Part shown: piece by piece, positions 1 through 7,993 of the stretch
Numbering within the stretch: the stretch's first letter is position 1
How the letters are laid out: every line of letters starts with the position of its first letter
Notes under the pieces: model-generated
The model's database searches: none
What the model saw: the letters and a program-made list of their open reading frames with translations, nothing else
What the model was told of the DNA's origin: nothing
Translations under genes and position numbers: made by a program
Origin: Azotobacter salinestris
GTDB lineage: Bacteria > Pseudomonadota > Gammaproteobacteria > Pseudomonadales > Pseudomonadaceae
Direction of reading: 5' to 3'
NCBI RefSeq assembly: GCF_009363155.1
Contig: NZ_CP045302.1
Location: 571,001 to 635,000, forward strand
DNA length: 64,000 nt

Positions 1-270
1 CTGGCGGCGCAGTTGCCGGTCCTGATCCGCGGTGTCTTCTACGATGGCTTCCATCCGGCGGCCGAGCCGAGCAAGGAGCGTAGCCGCGAGGCATTCCTGG
101 CCAGGATCCAGGGCGCGGTCACCCATCTCAGCGTCGATTCCGAAAAGGCGGCCAAGGCGGTTCTTGAGGTCATGGCGCGCCATATGGATCCGCACGAAAT
201 AGCCAAGGTGGCCAGCATGTTTCCCGCAGAGTTTCGCGACCTGTGGCCTGACAGCGCCCGTCTGCACTGA
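1..270 (+). CDS. DUF2267 family protein, 3' end only
   Basis: The reading frame is open from the first base (codons CTG GCG GCG CAG TTG) to a TGA at 268-270, so the gene begins outside the window and only about 89 C-terminal residues are visible. They include the stretch LPVLIRGVFYDGFHP followed by a helical region and a final MFPAEFRDLWP, which fits the helical repeats of the DUF2267 family, small proteins of unknown function common in proteobacteria. The first available start-like codon (TTG at 13) lies inside the conserved motif and is unlikely to be the true start. No function can be given beyond the family. Confidence 0.7.
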   Translation: MAAQLPVLIRGVFYDGFHPAAEPSKERSREAFLARIQGAVTHLSVDSEKAAKAVLEVMARHMDPHEIAKVASMFPAEFRDLWPDSARLH

Positions 271-554
271 GGCCGGGCAGCGCCCGCGCGGGGGAGTCTT
301 GGCATCGGTGAGCGGGGGACTCGCCGGGGCCGGCTGGATCGGTACCTCCCTCCGTCCCGAAACGCAACGACGCCCTGCTTCGCCGGTCTGCCGAGGCAAT
401 CGGCTGTTTCGCCTGCGGCGAAATGGCCGCAGGCACCTTCGCGGCAACCTGTGGAGCGGCACCGGACGCCCCCGCCTCTTCCCACCCGGCCCCCAACCTC
501 TCGCCCATCCCATGCGCCATACTGGCGCCATACGCAACAGCGGGAGCATGAGGC

Positions 555-1523
555 GTGGACCTGATATTTCTCGGCACCTCCTCGGGGGCCCCCACCAGGG
601 CCCGCAACGTCACTGGACTGGCGCTGCTGGAGGAGACCGGCAAGGGCTGGCATCTGGTGGACTGTGGCGAGGCCACGCAGCACCAGGTGCTGCGCACGCC
701 GCTCTCGCTGCACGAGCTGCGCGCGATCTTCGTCACCCATGTCCATGGCGACCACTGCTATGGCCTGCCCGGTCTGCTGGCCAGCGCCGGCATGCACGGC
801 AGAAAGGAGCCGCTGGAGATCGTCGCCCCGGACGGTATCGAGGAGTGGGTCCGCACCACGCTGCGCCTCACCCGAACCTGGCTGGCGTTCGAGCTGAACT
901 TCCATGCCGTCGAGTCGCTGGGCGAATGGCGGGGCGGCAACCTGCGCGTCGAAGCCGTCGCCCTCTCCCACCGGGTGCCCAGCTATGGCTACAGCTTCAC
1001 CGAGGCCCGCCCCGACCCGCGCCTGGACACCGACAGGCTCGACCGCCACGGCATCCCCCGCGGCCCGCTCTGGGGCCAGTTGGCCCGCGGCATCGACGTG
1101 CAGCACGAGGGCCGCACGCTGCGCAGCGACGACTACCTGATCTTCGGCCGCCCGCCCCGCCGCGTAGTGGTCGGCGGCGACAACGACCGTCCCGAGCTGC
1201 TGGCCGAAGCCTGCCGCAGCGCCCAGGTGCTGGTCCACGAGGCCACCTACACCCAGGCCGTCGCGAACGACGCCAGGGCCGACTTCGGCCACAGCACCGC
1301 CGCCGCGGTCGCCACCTTCGCCCAGACGGCCGGCATCGCCAACCTGGTCCTGACCCACTTCAGCGCCCGCTACCAGGCCGATCCGAAACGCGGGCTGTCC
1401 ATCGAGGACATTCGTGCCGAGGCCGCGGCTGCGTATCGGGGACGCCTGTTTCTGGCGGAGGACTTCGCGCGGTTCCGGCTGGGACGGGACGGCGAATTGC
1501 AGCGGGTCGAGTGCGGGCGTTGA
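555..1523 (+). CDS. rnz: Ribonuclease Z (tRNA 3' endonuclease)
   Basis: 322-residue metallo-beta-lactamase-fold enzyme that trims the 3' trailer of tRNA precursors in the cytoplasm. The N-terminus [18 protein letters not shown] and the zinc motif [13 protein letters not shown] near residue 57 are typical of RNase Z. Further metal ligands are seen in GGDND, HEATY and LTHFSARY. The length fits the short bacterial form. The start is a GTG at 555; the frame offers no better ATG nearby, and the MDLIFLGT motif begins directly there. It stands alone between the DUF2267 gene and a convergent lipoprotein gene. Confidence 0.9.
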   Translation: MDLIFLGTSSGAPTRARNVTGLALLEETGKGWHLVDCGEATQHQVLRTPLSLHELRAIFVTHVHGDHCYGLPGLLASAGMHGRKEPLEIVAPDGIEEWVRTTLRLTRTWLAFELNFHAVESLGEWRGGNLRVEAVALSHRVPSYGYSFTEARPDPRLDTDRLDRHGIPRGPLWGQLARGIDVQHEGRTLRSDDYLIFGRPPRRVVVGGDNDRPELLAEACRSAQVLVHEATYTQAVANDARADFGHSTAAAVATFAQTAGIANLVLTHFSARYQADPKRGLSIEDIRAEAAAAYRGRLFLAEDFARFRLGRDGELQRVECGR

Positions 1524-1573
1524 TGCGCTGGTGGAGGTATGCGGGCGAGCATCCGTTTGCGGCATCGAAGGGC

Positions 1574-2620
1574 CTATCCGCCCGGCATGGGGGCTCTTCG
1601 CGGCACCGGCTCGAACCGGCTCGACAGCGCCCGCTTCCTGGCGAGATTTCCCTCGATCTGTCCGGACAGGTAATAGACTCCCGCCAGCACCCCGGTGTCG
1701 GGGCTCCACATCAGATCGGACCATTTTTCCTTGAAGGCGGCGTTCAGGCTCTTGCGAAGCAGCGCCTCCATTTCCGGGCGCTCGTCCTCGCGCATCATGG
1801 CGCTGATACCCGCCACGCCCAGGGAAATCACCGAGCCCACCGCTCGGCCGACCGCCATCGAGATAACGCTCGAGGCACTGCTGGTGGCGAGCTCGGTCAT
1901 CAGTCGCTTGCTGGTCCGCCGCACGACCGGGGAGATGTCCGCGTCCGATCTCCAGGTTCTCGCGCTGCCGGAAGTCGTGCGGATTCGCGCGATCAGGGCC
2001 CCATAAGCCGGCAGCTCGTCGATCGGCTCGCTGTGGATGATCTGATGGACCGAAGCGACATGCGTGGGGGGCGGCCCCAGTGCGATCGCCGGAATGCCCT
2101 TGAGCCGGCGCTCGAATTGATCGAGGGGTACGCCGTAGCGCGGCGGGATTTTCCGAAGCAGCTCGCCGAGGAGCCAGACGTAGAACTTCATCGCCTTTTC
2201 CATGACCCGGTCGGGATCGATCTCCCGGGCGACGGGCTCCAGCACGCGATCGTGGTATTGCTCCTGCAGATAGATGGCCAGGCGATCCACGGCCGGATCT
2301 TTTTCCTCTCCTGCGTTCAGCCTGTACCAGGCCACCCTCATGGTCAGCCATTGCTGGGTCCAGTAGCCGGAAAACCAGGGGATGAAATCCGTATCGGTGC
2401 GCTGGTAGACGAGGCCCATCCATTCCAGCATGACGTCGCGCGCGTAATTCGTGGTCTGCCTTGTCGCCTCCTTCGAGGCGGCGACGATGTCGCTATCGAC
2501 CTTGCGCCAGGTACTTTCCGAAACCACGACCGGCGGCTGCCTGGGGGGATGCTCCCGAGAAGCGCACCCTGCCAGCATCGCCATCAGCAAGGCGACGCCC
2601 AGGGAGCGCCAGCTCAACAT
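1574..2620 (-). CDS. Putative lipoprotein of unknown function
   Basis: 348 residues. The chosen ATG at 2620 gives a classic lipoprotein signal: MLSWRSLGVALLMAMLAGCAS, with the lipobox LAGC, so the mature protein should be lipid-anchored. The frame stays open 91 codons further upstream, but that part reads as arginine- and proline-rich shadow sequence and would bury the signal peptide. The body is helical and charged, with a hydrophobic glycine/serine-rich segment near residue 245-275 (SVISMAVGRAVGSVISLGVAGISAMM) that could be a membrane hairpin. I do not recognise a family. It is convergent with rnz, with about 50 bases between the two stops. Confidence 0.7.
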   Translation of the reverse strand: MLSWRSLGVALLMAMLAGCASREHPPRQPPVVVSESTWRKVDSDIVAASKEATRQTTNYARDVMLEWMGLVYQRTDTDFIPWFSGYWTQQWLTMRVAWYRLNAGEEKDPAVDRLAIYLQEQYHDRVLEPVAREIDPDRVMEKAMKFYVWLLGELLRKIPPRYGVPLDQFERRLKGIPAIALGPPPTHVASVHQIIHSEPIDELPAYGALIARIRTTSGSARTWRSDADISPVVRRTSKRLMTELATSSASSVISMAVGRAVGSVISLGVAGISAMMREDERPEMEALLRKSLNAAFKEKWSDLMWSPDTGVLAGVYYLSGQIEGNLARKRALSSRFEPVPRRAPMPGG

Positions 2621-3064
2621 CGCAAGCGCCTGAAGCGACAGCGGTGACGCCGCGCCGCCGGGCACGTCTCGACCGAGACCTTCACTCTGCTCACGGGATT
2701 CGATTGCTCCACAGCCCTCGATGGACGGCCTTTTCTCCCGACGTGACGAAGTGCGTGCGGGACCTTTGCCATCTTTCCACCTCCCGGCGCGGCATCTGGC
2801 ACGCTCGTCCAAAGCGTTTTGAGTATAGATGCCGGGAACAGGCTCGAAGAGCTCAACGGGAAAGGACGGCGAGTCCCGCGGGAGCGGACGCATACGCGGC
2901 GTGGCGGCAGACGCCTTCCGGCAGCGTCAGGGGCGGCACCATGAGCGAAGTGCAGAGCGAGTCGGCGAGCAGAGCGGCGCAAGCGCGGGGGCAGGCCTAT
3001 GCCAGCTGCATGAGCGCCCGGACAAGACCTGTCGCGCAGCCCGGGAAGCGTGCCATGCCGCCGA
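2621..3064. other. Intergenic region between lipoprotein gene and copper operon
   Basis: About 440 bases lying upstream of the minus-strand lipoprotein gene and downstream of the minus-strand copper operon, so the lipoprotein promoter should lie here. I see no convincing terminator. On the plus strand there is an ATG at 2941 opening a short cysteine-containing reading frame (MSEVQSESASRAAQARGQAY...). It looks broken by a one-base shift near 3012-3018; see findings. Confidence 0.4.
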
Positions 3065-4612
3065 CTAGGGCTCGATCCGGACATAGCGCCCGGTGGGGAC
3101 GAAACGCCCGGCGGCCAGATCCACCCCGACGATGTGCGCCCCCACCGCCCCCACCCGCCGCCCCGGACCGAAGCCCAGGGGCGGGGTCAGCCCGGTGTGC
3201 AGGGCGTGCAGGTTCTCCAGCTCGCCCACAAGGCGTTCGCGACTGGCGTCGCGGCCGCTGCGCTTGAGGCCCTCGGCGAGCAGCAGCGCCGCGCTGTAGG
3301 CGCCGATCTGCAGCGCCGGCTGCTGCCCATCGAGGCCGGCGCGCCGGCGCAGCGAATCGAGCGCCTGCGCGCCGGCGAGGCTGACGTCCGCCGGCAGCAG
3401 CGGATAGGCGAGAAACAGCCGCCCGGAGAAGGACGCCGGCAGGCGCAGCGCCGCGCCGGCCACCTGCTGGGCACTGGCGTACAGCCGCGGCGCCAGCCCG
3501 GCCTCGTCCAGCGCATGGCCCAGGGCGAGCAGCGCCTCCCCGGAGCCGAGGAAGAACAGCGCCTCCAGGTCCGCCGTCAGCGGCGCCTCGCTCTGCGTCT
3601 GCGCGCCGTAATCAAACAGACGCACCTGCTGCCAGCCGCGCCCCCGCAGACGCTCCGCCAGCGCCTCGGCCGGCCTTGCGGCTTCCGACGGATAGGCGAC
3701 CAGCGCCAATCCCTTGCCGGCCGGCGATTCGGCAGCGAATTCGGCGAGGGCGAACAGTTGCTCGCGCAGTCCCGGCAGCGGCGCGAAGACCAACCGGTCG
3801 CCCTCGCCGCCCGCGCCCGGCAGCGGCCCGACCAGCGGCACTCCGTACGGCGCCAGCAGCTCGCCGTAGCCCTCCTCCAGCGCCGGTGCCAGCGGCGCCA
3901 GCAGGGCGAAGACGTCGCGCGTCTCGAGCAGGTCGCGCAGTGCCGCCTCGGCCGAGGCGCGGTCCGGACCGGGGTCGGCGATCACCAGCTCCAGGCGGCG
4001 GCCGTGGATGCCGCCGACCCGGTTCAGCCCGTCGAGCACCGCCTGCAGCAGCCCGGCGACGGTGTGGCCGGCTCCGGCGAGCGGGCCGGAGGATGGCAGC
4101 AGGGTGCCGAGGCGCAGGCGCCCATCGTGCAGGCCGGGGTCGCGGTCCTCCTCGAGACGCTTGAGATAGGTGGTGAGATTGGTCAGGTCGGTCCAGCTCA
4201 TGACGAAGCGTGGCATCGCCGGATTCAGGCGCGCGCCGGCCGGATCGAGCCCCTCGCCCAAGGCACGGGCCAGGCTCGCCTCGTCGTAGGCGGGCCGGGC
4301 TGCGGCCAGTCGCCGCCAGGTGATGTCCGGCGGGCGGATCGCGCCTTCCGGGCGGCCGCGCCCGTCGCTGCCGTGGCAGCCGGCACAGGGCACCGCGCCG
4401 GCCGGCAGCGAGGTGCCGGCCGGGCCGATTCGCGCCTCGACCGGGCGCTCGCCGCTGCCGATTCCTTCCCGGTACAGGCGCCGGCCGGCAGCCTCCTCGG
4501 GCGTCAGCTCGAGCGCACCGGCCAGGCTCGCCCAGCCGAGCAGCGTGGCGAGCAGCCAGGCGCGTTGGCGATGGCTCCCATGCTCCCGCGCGGGAGCGAT
4601 CGGGAACCTCAT
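3065..4612 (-). CDS. Cytochrome c domain fused to LivK-like periplasmic binding protein
   Basis: 515 residues, last gene of the copper operon. The start at 4612 overlaps the upstream SCO stop by 4 bases (ATGA). After an N-terminal hydrophobic stretch (residues 18-34, probable signal) comes a small class I cytochrome c: haem motif CAGCH at 76-80 and a methionine-rich segment (NPAMPRFVMSW near 140) that could supply the axial ligand. From about residue 160 the sequence changes to a branched-chain-amino-acid type periplasmic binding fold (GTLLPSSGPLAGAGHTVAGL..., NRVGGIHGRRLELVIADPG). It probably sits in the periplasm and passes electrons from, or senses the substrate of, the multicopper oxidase system. 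The family assignment is confident for each half; the joint role is inference. Confidence 0.8.
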   Translation of the reverse strand: MRFPIAPAREHGSHRQRAWLLATLLGWASLAGALELTPEEAAGRRLYREGIGSGERPVEARIGPAGTSLPAGAVPCAGCHGSDGRGRPEGAIRPPDITWRRLAAARPAYDEASLARALGEGLDPAGARLNPAMPRFVMSWTDLTNLTTYLKRLEEDRDPGLHDGRLRLGTLLPSSGPLAGAGHTVAGLLQAVLDGLNRVGGIHGRRLELVIADPGPDRASAEAALRDLLETRDVFALLAPLAPALEEGYGELLAPYGVPLVGPLPGAGGEGDRLVFAPLPGLREQLFALAEFAAESPAGKGLALVAYPSEAARPAEALAERLRGRGWQQVRLFDYGAQTQSEAPLTADLEALFFLGSGEALLALGHALDEAGLAPRLYASAQQVAGAALRLPASFSGRLFLAYPLLPADVSLAGAQALDSLRRRAGLDGQQPALQIGAYSAALLLAEGLKRSGRDASRERLVGELENLHALHTGLTPPLGFGPGRRVGAVGAHIVGVDLAAGRFVPTGRYVRIEP

Positions 4613-5325
4613 CGGCGCCCCGCCACCGGCTCGGCGAGCAGCCGCAGGCGCTGGGCGATGGCGGCGGGCGGGGCATCCGGGCGGATCTTGCTCCAGCGCT
4701 TGTTCGGCACGTCGCCGGCGATCAGCAGGGTCGAGTGTCCCTCGGGCGTTTGCGAGAGCTGGCCGAGCCGGGCGAGGACCAGCTCCACGTTGGCCTTCTC
4801 CCCGGTGAGGAAGACCCAGTCGGGGTCGTCCGCCCCCTGTCTGGCGGCGAAGGCCTTGAGCGCCTGGGGCGAGTCGTGCTCGGGGTCGCTGCTGAGGGAG
4901 ACGAAGAACACTCGGCCGGCCTGCGCGCCGAGGGCCGCGCGCACCTCGCGCAGCTTGCGGGTGATCAGCGGGCAGGCATCGCTGCAGCGGGTGTAGATCA
5001 CGTTCAGCAGCACCACCCGCCCGGCCAGCACGTCGCTGTAGAAGCGCCGCTCGCGGCCGTCCTGGTCGAGCAGCGGGGTGTCGGTGAAGTAGGCGCGCGC
5101 ATCCGGGACGCCGCCCTTCACCTCCTGCGCCGCCGCACCGCTCCCCGCAGCCGGGGTATGGCCTTCGTGGGCCAGGGAGAGTGCGGCGAACAGCGCCAGG
5201 GCGATGCCGAGAGGAGCCGAGACCGATATCGCCCTGGCAGGAGCGAATCCGTTCGCGATGCCTCTGCGCCGGCGGTCGATCGCAGATGAATCCGCTCCTA
5301 CAGATAACCGAAGGAGCGTTCTCAT
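4609..5325 (-). CDS. SCO1/SenC-type copper chaperone (second copy)
   Basis: 238-residue thioredoxin-fold protein of the SCO1/SenC family, which delivers copper to oxidases in the periplasm. It carries the CxxxCP copper motif (CSDACPLITRKL) and a later histidine in GHSTLLIAGD that would be the third ligand. The N-terminus contains a hydrophobic export or anchor segment ending near AALSLAHEGHTPAAG; the HEGHTP just after it may be an additional metal-binding element. I chose the ATG at 5325 because it overlaps the stop of the preceding SCO gene (ATGA); the 42 upstream codons are open but read as shadow sequence. It overlaps the next gene in the same way. Confidence 0.85.
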   Translation of the reverse strand: MRTLLRLSVGADSSAIDRRRRGIANGFAPARAISVSAPLGIALALFAALSLAHEGHTPAAGSGAAAQEVKGGVPDARAYFTDTPLLDQDGRERRFYSDVLAGRVVLLNVIYTRCSDACPLITRKLREVRAALGAQAGRVFFVSLSSDPEHDSPQALKAFAARQGADDPDWVFLTGEKANVELVLARLGQLSQTPEGHSTLLIAGDVPNKRWSKIRPDAPPAAIAQRLRLLAEPVAGRR

Positions 5326-5984
5326 GGGCGCTGCTCCTGCACCGTTCGCCCGGCCATATGCGCATGTCCGGCGTGTTTGCGCGCCGCGGCCAGCGCCTCG
5401 ATCCGCGCCAGCAGCACGGCCGGGTCGGTGAAGCCGTAATAGCGCGTCCACTGACCGCTGCGGGCGTCGCCGACCAGCAGGGTCGGCGGGTGGCTGGCGA
5501 AATCCGCCGACCAGACGCCGAGCCCCCTGAGGGTCTCGTCCACCGCCGCGACCTCGCCGGTCAGCCAGCGCCAGCCGGGACCGGCGCGGTAGGTGCGGGA
5601 ATATTCCAGCAGCCGCGCCGGGGTGTCGCGCAGCGGGTCGACGCTGATCGACAGCAGCCCGAGCTCGCGCCCGACCCGCTCGCCCAGCTGCGCCTGGACC
5701 CTCTGCATGATCGCCGAGATCACCGGGCAGACCGTGGTGCAGCTGGTATAGACGAAGCCCATGACCACGATGCGCCCGTCCAACGCCTCGGCCAGGCGCA
5801 GCTCACGGCCGTGCTGGTCGCGCAGCGCCACGTCGGCGAGGCGTACCCGGGCGCTTTCCGCCCGGATGTCCCCCGCCCCGTGGCCGGCATGCCCGTCCGC
5901 TGCCGCAGCCGGCACGGCGCCGCCAGCCAGGCCCAGGGCGCAGAGCGCCAGGGCGATGCCTCTCTGCAGTCGCTGCATGCTCAC
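5322..5984 (-). CDS. SCO1/SenC-type copper chaperone (first copy)
   Basis: 220 residues with an N-terminal signal (GIALALCALGLAGGAVPAAAA), a histidine-containing linker (DGHAGHGAGD) and a thioredoxin-like SCO domain. The copper ligands are CTTVCPVISAIM and a histidine in ASHPPTLLVGD. It starts inside the stop of the YVTN gene (4-base overlap) and ends inside the start of the second SCO gene, so the four downstream genes of this operon form a translationally coupled chain. Two different SCO proteins beside one giant multicopper oxidase suggest staged copper loading of that enzyme. Confidence 0.87.
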   Translation of the reverse strand: MSMQRLQRGIALALCALGLAGGAVPAAAADGHAGHGAGDIRAESARVRLADVALRDQHGRELRLAEALDGRIVVMGFVYTSCTTVCPVISAIMQRVQAQLGERVGRELGLLSISVDPLRDTPARLLEYSRTYRAGPGWRWLTGEVAAVDETLRGLGVWSADFASHPPTLLVGDARSGQWTRYYGFTDPAVLLARIEALAAARKHAGHAHMAGRTVQEQRP

Positions 5985-7918
5985 CGTCCTCCCGCGGGCC
6001 GCGCCCGCAAGGCGAGATAGGGCAGATCGCCGAACTTCAGCCCGAGCGAGTCCGCCCCCACATGCAGGTAGTAGGCGCCGGCCTGCTCCAGCTCGACCGG
6101 CGCCTCGTAGATCCCCTCGCCCACCTCCTGCGCGGCGACCTCCCGGGGCTGCGAGGACGGGGCGAGGAAGTAGCGCACGCGCAGGTCCGCCACGCCGGCC
6201 CGGGGCAGGTCGGCGTCGCCCTGCAGCAGGCGGAAGCGCAGCGTGAAGGGCGCGCCGGCGACGACGCCGTGGCCATCGACGAGGTACTCGACCCGCAACG
6301 TCGCCCGCCGGCGCTGCCGCTCCGGATCGGCGCGCACCTCGAGTCCGAAGCAGTGGGCGATCTGCGGCTGGTTGAGCAGGAAGGCGACGTCGAGACGCCC
6401 AGCGGCCGGCAGCCTGACCCGCGCGCCGAACAGCCCCGGCTCCAGCTCGCGCAGGCTGCGCGGGACCACGGTCGCCGCGCGCGCCGTGTGCCCGCGGTTG
6501 AGGTAGCCGGACATCGGCGCGTTCATGCCCTCCATGTAGAAGTAGGTGGTGTTGTCCACCGGGTTGACCACGAACAGCGCGGCATCGTCGCCGGCCGGGG
6601 CCAGGCTGCTGGCCAGCGGCAGGTTGCCGGCCAGCCTGGGCGCCGCAGGTCCTGCCTCGAAGCCGAGCACGCCCGGCTCGCGGCCCTTGCCCAGCGAGGC
6701 CAGGTCGATCATCGACACCTTCGGCGAGGCCAGCCCGCGCACGTAGGCGAAGGCGCGGGTGAAGGCGATCTGGTAGGGCTCGGCGGCGACCTCCAGGCGA
6801 TGCACCACCTCGTCGCTGGCCGCATCGATCACCGTCGCCGTGTTATCCGCGGTATTAAGGACAAAACCATGGCGGCCGTCCGGGGCGAACGCCAGCGGGC
6901 CGATGCCGCGACCCACCGGGATCGTCTTGCGCATCTCCAGGCTGCTGGCATCGATCACGCTGAGCGTGCCGGCCTCGCCGTCGCTGACGTAGACCGCCCC
7001 GGACAGCGGCGACAGGGCCACGCCGAGCGGGTGCGGCCCGCTGCGGATCTCGCGCAGCCTGGAGAGGGTCGCCACGTCGAACACCGTCAGGGTGCCGGCC
7101 TCGCGGCTGCTGACGAAGGCGTGCCGCGAGTCGGCGCTGAAGGCGATCTCGTGGTGGCCGCGGCCGGTGTCGGTCTGCAGCACCGTCTTCAGGGTGGCGG
7201 TGTCGATCACCGTCACCCCGCTGCCGGCCTCCCCGGACGCATCGTTGCCGACCCACAGGTAGCGGCCGTCGGGCTGCAGGGCTAGACGCACCGGCCGCTC
7301 TCCGGCGGGAATGCCGGCGAGCACCTGGAAGCGCTCGGCGTCGATCACCGCCACCTCGCCGGCCTCCGGCATGGACACGTACAGGCGTCGCTCGGCGGGG
7401 CTGGCCACCCAGTCCATGGGCGCGCCGCGCAGCGGAATGCGGGTGAGCATGCTGGTCACCCCGCCGACCGAGGTCAGCGGGTCGACCACCGTGATGCTCG
7501 GGTCCTGGTTGAGGATCAGCAGGTAGTAGCTGGTCAGGTCGAGCAGCGGGCGCACCCCCGGCAGGCCCTTGAGATAGAGGCCGATGCGGCTGCGGCAGGC
7601 GGTCTGCGGATCGTCGTTGCCGGTCGCCGGATCGAGCCAGGCGCCCGGCACCTGGCCGGCAAGCGGCTGGCCGCTGGCCGCGTCGCTCAGCCGGAAACGC
7701 AGATCGGCGAACATCCCCTCGGTCGGCACGCCGCCATCCACCGGCTGCACCGAAAATTCGACGGCGATGCCGTCGCGCACCAGCCGGTTGCCGCTGTCCC
7801 CGGCGGATGCGGCCGGCTGCGCCGGCTCCGGCAGGCGGCTGTCGAACAGATAGAGGCCGGCGCCGAACGCCAGTCCGAACACCAGCAGCAGCCCCAACCC
7901 CTTGTACACGGCTTTCAC
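5981..7918 (-). CDS. Membrane-anchored YVTN beta-propeller protein
   Basis: 645 residues if the GTG at 7918 is used. That GTG has an AGAGGG ribosome site 7 bases upstream; an ATG at 7945 would add nine residues. The N-terminus has one hydrophobic segment (GLGLLLVFGLAFGAGLYLF) for export or anchoring. Residues from about 120 to 430 hold repeated propeller blades (VAVIDAERFQVLAGIPAGERPVR, VTVIDTATLKTV, LTVFDVATLSRLREI, LSVIDASSLEMRKTI, ATVIDAASDEVV) of the YVTN/NHL type. The C-terminal 200 residues look like an immunoglobulin-like beta domain. It lies directly after the multicopper oxidase and is probably an extracytoplasmic partner. The function is not known. Confidence 0.8.
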   Translation of the reverse strand: MKAVYKGLGLLLVFGLAFGAGLYLFDSRLPEPAQPAASAGDSGNRLVRDGIAVEFSVQPVDGGVPTEGMFADLRFRLSDAASGQPLAGQVPGAWLDPATGNDDPQTACRSRIGLYLKGLPGVRPLLDLTSYYLLILNQDPSITVVDPLTSVGGVTSMLTRIPLRGAPMDWVASPAERRLYVSMPEAGEVAVIDAERFQVLAGIPAGERPVRLALQPDGRYLWVGNDASGEAGSGVTVIDTATLKTVLQTDTGRGHHEIAFSADSRHAFVSSREAGTLTVFDVATLSRLREIRSGPHPLGVALSPLSGAVYVSDGEAGTLSVIDASSLEMRKTIPVGRGIGPLAFAPDGRHGFVLNTADNTATVIDAASDEVVHRLEVAAEPYQIAFTRAFAYVRGLASPKVSMIDLASLGKGREPGVLGFEAGPAAPRLAGNLPLASSLAPAGDDAALFVVNPVDNTTYFYMEGMNAPMSGYLNRGHTARAATVVPRSLRELEPGLFGARVRLPAAGRLDVAFLLNQPQIAHCFGLEVRADPERQRRRATLRVEYLVDGHGVVAGAPFTLRFRLLQGDADLPRAGVADLRVRYFLAPSSQPREVAAQEVGEGIYEAPVELEQAGAYYLHVGADSLGLKFGDLPYLALRARPAGGR

Positions 7919-7993
7919 GGTCGATCCCTCTTGTGTGCCTGTCATGCACGCGGCCCGCTCTGCGGGCCGCGCAGCACTGACCGGGCGCTTCGC

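Noticed and set aside
39-2423. 794-codon minus-strand frame across rnz and the lipoprotein gene
   Set aside because: It runs through the antisense of RNase Z and out of frame through the lipoprotein gene; composition is that of a shadow frame.
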